Part shown: piece by piece, positions 13,993-45,778 of the stretch
Position numbering within the stretch: the stretch's first letter is position 1
Layout of the letters: the number at the start of each line of letters is the position of its first letter
Assembly: GCF_958295425.1 (NCBI RefSeq)
Contig: NC_081149.1
Coordinates: forward strand, 7,073,654 to 7,137,653
Reading direction: 5' to 3'
Source: Solea solea
Lineage: Eukaryota > Chordata > Actinopteri > Pleuronectiformes > Soleidae
Length of the DNA stretch: 64,000 nucleotides
Notes under the pieces: generated by a model
The model's input: only the letters and a program-made list of their open reading frames with translations
Told to the model about the DNA's origin: nothing
Databases searched by the model: none
Program-made: the position numbers and the translations under genes

Positions 13993-14034
<42 letters not shown>
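13993..14034. repeat. (CTG)14 trinucleotide repeat
   Basis: Fourteen uninterrupted CTG units (CAG on the minus strand) occur 0.9 kb upstream of the first pde4a long-isoform coding exon. Overlapping open frames give poly-Leu, poly-Gln or poly-Ser depending on frame. None has other support. Confidence 0.95.
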
Positions 14035-14169
14035 AGCAAGGCTGTTGGTGTCACAATACGACATGTTTTGGGCGTCAACCTTGCACACACTTTAGCAGAA
14101 CACGTAAACATTTACACAGAGGGGTATGAGTCAACCCGCTTTTTTTTCTTCTTCTCCAAACTTTTCTCT

Positions 14170-14242
14170 CCTCCTCCTCCTCCTCCTCCTCTTTCGGGGG
14201 GTTGTTCTCAATCTCTTCTTGTGTGTGTGTGTGTGTGTGTGT
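14170..14242. repeat. (TCC)n and (GT)n microsatellites
   Basis: A TCC trinucleotide run at 14170-14191 is followed by a GT run at about 14219-14242. Both lie in the low-complexity DNA upstream of the first pde4a coding exon. Confidence 0.9.
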
Positions 14243-14928
14243 TTTTCTGTTGCTCTTTCACTGATCAGCCTTCCTGTTGCTGCAGAGCAACTGTGAACAG
14301 CGAGATAAGGAGCGTGAGAGCACATGTTCGGGGGTGGGGGTGGGGGGGGGATTGGGGAGGGAGGAGAGAGAGAGACGAGTTACAGACATGCGACAACCTG
14401 AAGGGCAAAAAGTCTGGCTAATTAGAACATGAGCAGAGGTCATTGCAGGACTCGGGCAGCGGCAGTGGAGACGAGCTGCAGAGGTGAAATGGCCTCAATC
14501 TGAGGGAACTCCTTGTGAGGCTGAGGAACAGATACATCTCCAACAAACCTGCACGGGCAAGGATTAAGGAGACCTGCATAAATCCAGAGAACAAACTAAC
14601 TGGGGAAACTGGAGCTTAAGCACCCAGGCCCTGAGGATCAACAGCACTGGATATGCATGCTGATGCACTTTGACTCCTCTGGCATGAGACACGTGGGGGG
14701 GGGGGAGCAGGCCTTGTTATTGGATCCTGCGCTGCACTGAGGACAGTTTTGCCTGAGACTTGTGCTAAAAAAAAAAAAATAGACGAGGGTGGTGGTTTGT
14801 GTGGTACAACGTGGGAGGTTGGGGGGGGTGACGACGAGGGATCTACAGGCCATTCAGAGAGCGAGGCAGCCAATATCCAGTTGAGGCTGGGGGAGTCTGC
14901 GGCTCCGGCGGGGCCAGAGTGGGCAGCG

Positions 14929-36024
<21,096 letters not shown>

Positions 36025-39000
36025 GTTCTGCTCCTGTATCCCGCTCCTCACTTGCACACATTATCTTGTTATTCCTTTCAATGGCCAAACCAAGAACAAA
36101 TAAGACTGCAAATGACAATACAGACCTTTAAATATATTTTTCAAAAAGGGAATAATTAAAATATTACATAAAAAAAAAAAAAACACTTAAAGAGAAGTTA
36201 ATTACACAGCAACTGTAGATTTGGAGTGGCGACAAGTCCATCGGCTGATTTCACGATGAACTTAAGACCGAGCGGAATTTAGGAGAGCATTAACGGTGGT
36301 CAACTGAGGACAGCGTAGCACCCGGGGACTGAAATGCACACACTCAAACACACAGGAAGTGACTCACAAACACATTGGGAAGAAGAGGTGGAGTGAGTCG
36401 TGTTGAACGCACAACTACATCGGTCATGCCGGACGGTACAGGTGCAGTCCATATGTATCCCTCTTTGAATGTGTGTTTGTATGAGTGCATTAACACGAGG
36501 GACACAGATCAGTAATGAGTCTCTTTGGAAAAAGCCATCTCTTAATGAAGTATTAACTAGTGTTCAGTCAGTTTTAGTCGTTCATGTTCTTTAGGATCTC
36601 AACAGAAACTGTTCTCCTCAGAAAAGCTACGTCTGAATGACTTTTTTTTTTTCCATTTCTGTCGGAAAGAAAAATCAGAAAATTGCAGAGTTTTGAGGAG
36701 AGAGAGGATGAAAACTGAAAAACCGAAGGCGAGGAAGATGCTGCGATGAAGGGGCCGCCGGGTCCCATACCCCTTTTCCCTTTACGAGGAGAGTGCTACT
36801 GGTGCAAGATGGCTCTGTGCCTTTCTGAAACACCAGCTTCCTTGAATGGAGCTGTCGTGAAGCAATGCATTGTGGGACAGGAGTGTCTGATTTTGTTATC
36901 ATTCTCTTTTTTTCGATTGTCTCTTGTTGAAGCTCTCTCTCTCTCTTTATTGTTCATGGTATTGTGGTGTGTATCTCACACGTACAGTTTCTGTGGTGAT
37001 ATGTTTTGAAGCTGTAAGTCTTCCTTTGTTTGCTCTTTCTGGTAATATAATAACTCAGAACTCTAGATGCAGAGCAATCACTACCACCTCCACAACCACC
37101 TGTGGACTCTTTTCAGCTTATGGTTCTTTCTTATTACAGTGATTTCTTTCTTTTTTTTTTTACTTTTTTCGAGAATAAGCCATGAGATGCTTTGAAGCAT
37201 AAGTTCCGCCTTTTTTCTATTTAACCGTTGCTAAATACGTTGAAGGGATACAGAATGATTTCATTAGCAGGAGGTTAGGTTTTCACTCGCCATCCCTCGC
37301 ACCCACTTGCACTGTTGTGTGTTTGCTTCTCCTCATACTCGGCAACTCTCACCAAAGTGACGGCTTTTTAAAAAGAACTTACAGCGGCTGAAGTGATTTG
37401 AAAGGAATAAAAGACTTTGAGAATATGAAAATCAGGGAGGTAGAATGTCAGGGAAAGAAAAGGAAAAGTGGCAGTCCCTAATCATCGTTGTTATGTTAGA
37501 TGCTTTTGCCTTAATGTGAGCTGCAGGATACATACCTGCCCAGTATGTAGATTTATAAGATATATAATAGATATCCTAGTATATTTATATCACGTCTGTA
37601 TGCTTATTTCTGTGAGTATCAGTGTATCTATACACAATGTATGCAGCATTGCATTTGGAGGGTTTGAGGGGGAACATTGCTGCCAATTTAGTCGTTACGT
37701 TGTTAACTGTGTTTGGATCAACATAAAGAATGTGTTGTTATGACTTTTTTTTTTTTTTCTCCAAAATCTGGATGACGATCTTTAAGCTTACCTGCCGGGC
37801 ATGCAGAGGGAAATGAGGAAGTGTGGTTAAGACTTCATGAGCGGAGAGAATGAATATGATCAGGTGTTGATTTGCTGACGAGTCAGTGGTTGTGTGTGTG
37901 TGTTGAGGATGATTGTGTCGTCATGACTTACAGCCGACTCACACACGGCCTGATGCTTGTTGCTAGCTGCGGTGTCACTACCCCATCCGTACCGGAAACC
38001 TGAGTTGATCTACACTATATGGTATTTGAACGCCTGACCATTACACCAACAGGGACTGTAATGACCTGGCTTAGATTTTAGTACTTTAGATCAAGTAGCC
38101 TATTTCAACAGGAATTAGCTTGTTACTTGTACTTCGAACCTTGTGTTTTTGGACGGATTGGGTAGCGACAGGCAGCTACTGGAGGTTGGCAGAGCAGTGT
38201 CTGTCATAGCTGACTGCGTAGCAAGAGTTGCTAATGTTGCTAAAGAGCTGGTGATGTCGGCCATTTTGTGATCGTTTCGTACGACAAAAAACAGCCTTGA
38301 GCCTGAGAGCTACGTTTGGGCTGTGCCGTGTTTGTGCAGGCAGTGTTGGGATGAATTGACTTGCAAACTCCAGCTGTACACAGGGGCACAAGCAGTGTGG
38401 CAATTTCCAACTCCGCTCTATTCGGCGTGAATGAGGGGTGTTTGAGTTGACGCCATCCGGCGCGTGAGTGTGAGTCGGCCGTTAGGGAGTGAGTAAGAGG
38501 TGGCGGGAGGCTGAAGATGTCGTCACGTGTGTGTGTCGTGTACGTTCGCTCACTGGCATCAGCGCATCTCGTCAAATGATGGTGTTTCCGATCAGCACAG
38601 CTTCAGTAGGTCTGTTTAGGTGTTTGTTTTATCACAGGGTATAAAAAATATTAAATAAAAGAACATGGGTGTGGCTCTTTTGTCGAGCTAGTTCCTGCAG
38701 GTCAGTAACTGAGCCTCTGTGAAGAAGCCACAGCTCGGTGCAACAGGAGCCTGTGTGTTTGACCTGCTCTGTCACAGGATGGAGCAGAGCTGCGGGGCCA
38801 CCACACAGGCTTCCAACATGGTGGAATGGGAATCCAGGACTATTCTTGCAGTTTTCCTAAATAAAAGATTCCCATATGCATCGGCCTTTTACTTTGATGT
38901 TGCTTTGTTTTTGTGGCTTCTTGTTCTGTCATAAGCTATAAGGATTTTAATATTTGATTGCCATACAAACACAATACTGTAGCAATTATTTCTTATTAAG

Positions 39001-40150
39001 AAAAAAAAGATTATTCAATTGATTAATTGCTGCCATTTCTTTTTAAATAAAAAAAAGAAAACCATGGGAAGTGTTTTCTTTGAACAGTGTGTGTACAGTT
39101 TATTTTTATATCATTCTGGTGGACGGTCTAGAAAATGAATCATGTGTTGATGATATAGCTATAAGCGTTACATCTTTTGTATATAATGTAATATTGGATT
39201 GTAAATTATAAATTTATCAGAGTCGTAATGATTGACGAATGATCACTTGAGGTTGCTAACTGAACCATTGAAGCACTGCAGGCCACATCCTCACTTTTTT
39301 TCACAATTCATTATATTTGTTGCTCACTTGTGTTAACATTTCTGTCACTTGTTTTAAATTGTTATAACTGAATCTATTTGTACCAGCACTTTATTTCGTC
39401 AGGTTTTGAGGCAAATGGGCGTGTTTTCAGGTCGTGAACAGTCTGTGATGGTGATTTTGTTCATCGGCGATCACTTGTTGATTAAATAAAATCAGAAACT
39501 CTCATTGTGCAGTAGTCAACGTCAACCCCCTTTTCCAGAGGCATAATCTAACAAACAAGTCATTCTGTATTAAATGTCCATGTGAGATTGAAGTTATTTG
39601 ACTGATAAAGTCAAATATAGACTGATTTTCAAAGAAAATAACTGTGTCCTTATCTAACTTGGCCATTTCTTGGACGATCACCACCTCTGTTTCTTCTTAG
39701 TAACTTTAATTACTAGCCTGAGAGCCTCAATGTCCGTCCCATGGTGGCCTAACTAGCCGGTTCCCATTGGGGTCGCTGTCAGCTCACTTTGTCGCAGACT
39801 GACTCCCTCTGAGAGAAATTCTCTGGGCTTTAATTCATGTATTTGTTCACAAAGAAGAAGAAAGATAATTCAAGGGAAAAGACAACATGAAATGATTGTA
39901 ATATTTGTAAATGATCTTGCTGTAATGTGTAAAATGTGTCCAAGTTATTTTTTATTATATTATTTTTATGAGAGTTTTTTCCTCTTGACAGAGCTGAGGT
40001 GTCATTTTGTGAATAAATGCATTTAATAAGCAAACATCTATATATAAAAACAATACTATAGTATATCAGTATATTTTTCTTTTATTTCACTGTTCAGTAC
40101 TGTAAAGTGTGTTAAAATACAAATAAAGTAAGATTTTTATATTAAATAAA
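36025..40150 (+). other. pde4a: pde4a 3' UTR and intergenic spacer
   Basis: No coding exon is recognised. AATAAA hexamers on the plus strand at 38654, 39485, 40012 and 40122 are candidate polyadenylation signals, so the 3' UTR may reach 2.6-4.1 kb. A1 and A2-type U-rich tracts (for example 37145-37165 and 37743-37760) lie inside. The end cannot be fixed without transcripts. Confidence 0.5.
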
Positions 40151-40299
40151 TGACACGTTTGCTGTTATTACAGTTTTTTGTCAGCATCGACTGTATGTAT
40201 CGTTGGCATTAAAGCTGCAGTAGGCAGGATTGCAGGAAAATTATGTTGATTGTTGAGTTTCATTCACAGTCACATATGACTCAGGCTGTAACTCACAAA

Positions 40300-40580
40300 T
40301 ATCTGTTGATTATTATTGCCGATTAATCCAGTTTCAACTTGTTGAATTTCCCAAACAGTGAAATAACGATGTTCTCAAATGTCATATTTTGTCCACAAAC
40401 AAAACTTATTCCCTTTGAATCATGTCTTTGTTATATGGAGATCAGAAAATAGTCACATGTAAGGAGCTGAAAACATTATTAAAAAAAACACCACTGAAAC
40501 CATGAAAAATTGATTATCAAAATAGCTGACGATTCATTTAGTAATAAATGATTAATCCATTAATCGTTGCAGCCCTATAA
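40300..40580. repeat. Dispersed repeat ending 'taatcgttgcagccct'
   Basis: Blocks 'gttctcaaatgtcatatttt', 'gtccacaaacaaaacttatt' and 'attaatcgttgcagccct' recur with variation at 48300-48500, 48620-48810 (inverted), 58890-59055 and 60600-60770. This is a fish interspersed family, probably a non-autonomous DNA transposon. Confidence 0.6.
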
Positions 40581-40639
40581 CATGACAGATGATATTGTCC
40601 AGCTCTCTTTTAGACTCTGTCTTTTTTCCCCTGAATTGC

Positions 40640-41250
40640 AGGTATCTCTAATTCCAGTTTCAGATATCTACATCATTCTGACTAGTCATAATTCAAGTTC
40701 AACATATATTTAATATGAATGATATACAATGAATGATATCTACATTGTGCTTTTTTAGATATCTTTAATTAAGTTTCAGATAGTCATAAATGAAGTTAGA
40801 AGTAGATATCTGAAACTGGAATTAGAGATATCTACAATTCAATTGTGTATATCCACAATATCTGACACAGATATTATGCATGATTTTGACTAGTGAAAAC
40901 TGAATTGCTATATCTTTTACATCATTTTGACAAGTAAAAACTGATTTACCTATATCTGTGACGTAATTTTGACTAAACTGAATTACAATATCTTTTACGA
41001 CATTTTGACAGGTAAAAACTTAATTACGATATCTTTTACATCATTTTGACAAGTAAAAACAGGAATTACGATATGCGTGTAAAATCATGCAAATCCATGG
41101 CGTCATTGTGACTAGTTAATCTGAATTGCAGATATCTGAAACTAGTTTTAATTGGTATGAATTGATATCACCAATATTTTCAACTACAATTCACAATAAA
41201 ATTAAGTCTAGTGAAAATGACGTCATAGATATCTTTAGTGGTAATTCCAG
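40640..41250. repeat. Palindrome-rich tandem array upstream of prkcsh
   Basis: GATATCT-centred palindromes ('gatatctgaaactggaatta' and its inverse 'taattccagtttcagatatc') are followed by four to five units of about 42 bp. Each contains 'attttgac[at]agtaaaaact' and 'attacgatatcttttacat'. The array ends within 200 bp of the probable prkcsh promoter. Confidence 0.75.
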
Positions 41251-41379
41251 AATCGCCAAAAACTTGGTGATTAAATGTTAAATTACAGAAGACTTTTGGC
41301 CATTAGGCTGCGTCCTCCACTTAAAACCATAATCCTCTCGTCACGACAAGTTGTCACGACTCTTCGCAAATCACAGGCG

Positions 41380-41640
41380 TTCAACCAAGCGTCATCCAAT
41401 CCGCGTGAAACAAGACGGAGCGAGAGGCGGAGATATGCGCGTGCACCGTGTGCATGCGGAAGAAGACGGCGACCCTATTTGGCCGTTAGCTTTCACCTCC
41501 TCCAAAGACGAGTCATTTCCGTACGTTTTCTTCTTTCTTTATCGTTCTCCTGTGTTACACATGTACACCCGCTTCATTTTGATGTCGCATTACCAATGTA
41601 TGTGTAGTTAATATTTTGTTGCTTCGGCGGTTTGTCTGTG
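41380..41640 (+). promoter_or_regulatory. prkcsh: Probable prkcsh promoter / 5' UTR region
   Basis: A locally CpG-rich block (for example 'gagcgagaggcggagatatg' and 'gtgcatgcggaagaagacgg') with a CCAAT box at 41396-41400 lies between the tandem array and the first coding exon. An acceptor-like cccccccccag ending at 41866 suggests a separate non-coding first exon in this block. There is no TATA box or measured start site. Confidence 0.35.
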
Positions 41641-41886
41641 GTTTGCTTGTGGCTTAGGGTTTTAGCTCGAGTTAGCATCCATTTGTTAGCTTGGTGCTAA
41701 CTGTCATGATATGAAGTCGTTGCATGTTTCATGTCGTGTTTTTGTGCATTAGTATGAGACATGTGTCTCTGCTGGAGTGTTTCCTGAACACATTTTTGCA
41801 TTATGTATGCCGTTCACAGGCGGTTCTGGTGCAGTTGAATCTCGCTTATTTGTGAACCCCCCCCAGTGTTGAGTAGCACCATCAGG

Positions 41887-41989
41887 ATGTCCAGCCACTT
41901 TCGTCATTTCCTCGTCCTTCTGCTGATGCTGCTGAGTGTGGGAGTCTCTGCGGTGGAAGTACAACGTCCCCGCGGTGTCCCTTTGTCCA
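41887..41989 (+). CDS. prkcsh: prkcsh exon 1: signal peptide
   Basis: Encodes [22 protein letters not shown] and then [13 protein letters not shown] hydrophobic core is followed by an Ala cleavage context, and the mature start VEV.RPRGV matches the family. The ATG sits 20 nt after a probable 5' UTR acceptor. Confidence 0.93.
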
Positions 41990-44641
41990 GTAAGTGTTCA
42001 TAATACACAAGGAAACTCACAAGTTGACTCAATTATTGACACATATTATAGACTTTAACCAGTATGTGATGTGATGTGAAGTCTGTCCCTCCTCGTGCAA
42101 TACGATAATTGATACAGCAGGGTAAATCAATATTTTAATGAATACATTTAGCAGAGTTTCTAGTTGTAAACAAATTTTAGAATTTTTTTTACAGTAAACC
42201 TAACCCACTGTATATAGGTTATTGGCTCAAGCACTCCCAATATATTGGCATATCAAAAAGTCCAATATTGTGCTTGCCAACTTCCAATAGAAATTGGCCT
42301 TGTTTAACAATAAAAATAAAAGGCTCCCATGAGAATAGGCTAATGTCATGTTGTGCACCCTGTGAAATGATTATAGCCCATAACAATGAAGAACAATATT
42401 GCAGAATAAAAATTATTTATTGTGTGCATTCATCTAAGTTTATTTATAATTTTGCAACTCAGCTACACCTAGTTTTGCACTGTTATGAGACGGTTAAGTG
42501 CCCAAGTGTGACTTGTTTATTTCTTAACATTCACTCTACAGAACGTGAGTTCTATGAAGAAGGCAAACCCTTTACTTGCCTGGATGGCTCTCACACTATT
42601 CCCTTTGATAGAGTGAATGATGATTACTGCGACTGCCAGGATGGCACGGATGAGCCAGGTTAGTACAGACTGGAGATTACTGTTCTACAGTACACTGCTC
42701 ACTTGCCTATGAGCCTTTGGAGCAAACCCTTCGACTCACATTTATAGATAGATATGCATTAAGTCTATTGATTGAAATTGTTTCCATGTTTAATATCATA
42801 TTTATTTGCAGGCACTGCTGCTTGTCCCAACGGCAGTTTTCACTGCACCAACGCAGGTTTCCGACCAGCCTTCATCCCATCTTCGCGCATTAATGACGGC
42901 ATCTGTGGTATGAATCTGAAACCGTGCAGATTATTGTCTTTTGTGGTGTTTTTGCTTGGTCATCATTGGTTTGTGTAATGTCTGCTTTTTCTGCTCAGAC
43001 TGCTGTGACACAACAGACGAATACAACAGCGGTGCAGCCTGTCAGAACACATGCAGGTGGGCTTGTTTTCGAATAAATTATTTATGTATTATACAGTCTA
43101 GTTCCAATATCTTTAGACCCTCAACATGCGCTACACATTAACTTACCAGAAAATGTGATTTGGTTCATTTTTGTTGTGTAATTTACTTAATTAATGATTG
43201 TGATTTGCAGGGAGCTGGGGCGCAACGAGAAGGAGAGCCTGCGCAAGTTGGCAGAGATAGCTAAAGAGGGATTTCTGCTCAAACAGCAGCTTATCCATGA
43301 ATCCAAGAGAGGCATAGAGGACAAGAAGGTGATGAAAACAAATCCTGTGATGTTTGCTTGTTTGTGTAATAATTATTATCCAGAGCTCTGAAGCAGAAAT
43401 CAGTACATGCACAATCACTCCCTGGTTTTTCATTAGCCAGTCTAACTATTTCCAGAAAGCTGCCAGCCAAAGATGTAGAGTTGTTGTACAGTCACTGTCT
43501 GTGGGGTTACCAAGAGTCAGCTGATGGCTGAACTAGATCTAGTGATCACCTATGCTTTACAGAGAAACAAAAACTAAAGGCAGTCAGTCCGTCATCCTAC
43601 TCACTCTTAAAATATGGAACTGATTCTCATCCAGATTCGTAAATGTTGAGAAACAGATGACAAAACAACAAGCTAATTGTAGAATGACAAATCTGCCATG
43701 TTGATAATGAGGTTATTAGTGGAACACTGCTGTTATTCCATCTGCTTGCTTTTTGTGATTCTCAGTGCATTACAGTTCATTTTGAGCGGTTGTTGTTTTT
43801 TGGATCTGATGCTTGTTTTTTGTATCACATACGACTTTACGTATTGTTTAAAGAATTAAAGATCTTTTCCAGTTTCTTCACCTCTTCTTATTTTTATTTG
43901 TCTCTACAGACCAAACTTGAAGAGGTTCAGGTCAGTAAGAAGGAGCTGGTGGACAGAGTGGAAGCTCTGAGAACTGTAAAAGAGACTGCAGAGCAGCCAG
44001 AGAAAGAAGCTAAAGACCACCATCTACAGGCCTGGGAAGGTAAAGTGCATCACCACTTACAAGTGATGCAAAACATCACACGGGAGATAGTATTGTCTAT
44101 TTCTCTCAACTTTTTTTGAATTAGACATTAATATAAATTCAGAACCTCTACAATTTCTCTTCAGGAATTTCGTTCACTGACAACTCAAATTTGTTTCAGA
44201 CCAAAAAGCTGTCATTCGTATGGAGAAGGACAAGGGGAAAATGGCTGAGGTGTTTCTTGAGCTGGATGATGACGCAGATGGTTTGTGAGTATCAGTCCTT
44301 CAGAGTGATCAGCATCCATAATGGGGAACGGGAAACGTACAGTTTTAGGTTTGAGGCAAATTGAAAAAGGCTAAAACAAAGCAAGAAGAAAACAGAATTT
44401 AAAAATATGTAACTGCTGTTTAACTAATCTCACAGAAGATTATGGGCAAAATGTGTGCCGCTCAATATGTTTACAGGGTTCTCAGGGGTCCTTGAAAGTT
44501 TGTAAATTTGACACAAGTAATTTAATGCCCTTGAAAGTTTTTGAAAATCACCTTGAATAGACATGCATCATTGCTTGAATTTTGCACAAGAAAGAAGTTA
44601 TGCTGAGTCGTAATTACTAGCGGTGTTGTGGACACTGTCCA

Positions 44642-44689
<48 letters not shown>

Positions 44690-45745
44690 TGTGAGATTCC
44701 ATGCAGAACAATAAGCGAGTAACAGTAAGCAAGAGACAGCTAATCTGTGATGCCTGGGAAATGCAAATTCCAAGATCTCTGGTTCACCAAAGAAAATGAC
44801 AAAGACTGACTTTGACCAAAATCCCAAGGACAATCACTTGTCCAGATGCAGTGTGTGCTGCAAATCCATAAAAGTGGACGCCATGGTCGAAGCAACTCTT
44901 ACAAGTTGCCCTCCCATCTTCACACATTCGGTTCTTTAATTTGAGGGAATTGGTCCTTCAAAAGTCCTTGATATTTGTGTGTGAACCCTGTATTAAATAT
45001 CCATATTTGTCTTATTTATACCCGAGTTGGTTATAACATAGTGATTGTAACTTTGTTTGTCTCAGTGTCTCGGTGTCTGAGCTTCTGTCCCACTCTGAGC
45101 TGGATCCAGATTCAGATGGTCCGTTCACTGAAGAAGAGGCTCAGGTAAAATATATATTTATATTTATATAAATATAAACACTAAATACAGTTGTTTTTTG
45201 AGATTTTTTTCTGTTTTCCTTAGGTGATATTGGGCAGTGTGGACAAAGTGGACACAGTAGCATTTGAGACTATTTGGAGTAACATCAAAGAAAAATACAA
45301 ATCAGAGGTAAGAATATGTTTGTTTGTTATTTTTTTTAGCAAATTCTTGTGTTAAAGCCACTGCTTTTCTATTGTGTAACTAATTTTTTCCTAACACATC
45401 AGGCCACCACTGACACTTCACCACCAGTGGAGCCTCCACATGAGGAGACAGGGGAACCGGTCTCCGACAATGACTCAGAGTCGTACCCTGAAGACGACAT
45501 CCCCGAGGAGGAAGAGGAGGACGATGAAGAGGACGAAGACGACGACCAAGATGACGCAGACTACAAGGTAACTCCTTATAACGAACTTGACATCGTGACT
45601 AAATTTATGCCTGTGAGTCATTCCTACCTGTGTTTTAAATGCAGACCCCTCCCCCGGTGACGACTCCAGAAAAAAAGAGCGATGACGACAATGAGGGAAC
45701 TATGCCTCCCTACAACCAAGAAACGCAGAACCTCATTGACTGTAA

Positions 45746-45778
<33 letters not shown>

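Larger units (their letters stand above)
1..14928. other. Upstream region without a recognisable coding exon
   Basis: I see no exon with recognisable protein similarity in this stretch on either strand. The open frames are short, uninterrupted by splice logic, and often built on GT/CA microsatellites. It holds dispersed-repeat fragments (listed separately), several microsatellites, an AGCTAG-rich minisatellite and a 21-bp minisatellite. Additional 5' exons of pde4a long isoforms could hide here, because mammalian PDE4A has several widely spaced first exons, but none is identifiable by eye. Confidence 0.6.

Noticed and set aside
13891..14421. Poly-Gln, poly-Ser and poly-Leu open frames
   Set aside because: All three arise from the (CTG)14 repeat read on different strands and frames; flanking residues resemble no protein.
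14749..14928. Longer N-terminus for the long pde4a isoform
   Set aside because: The frame is open upstream but contains no ATG before 14929 and is low-complexity (poly-Lys, Gly-rich).
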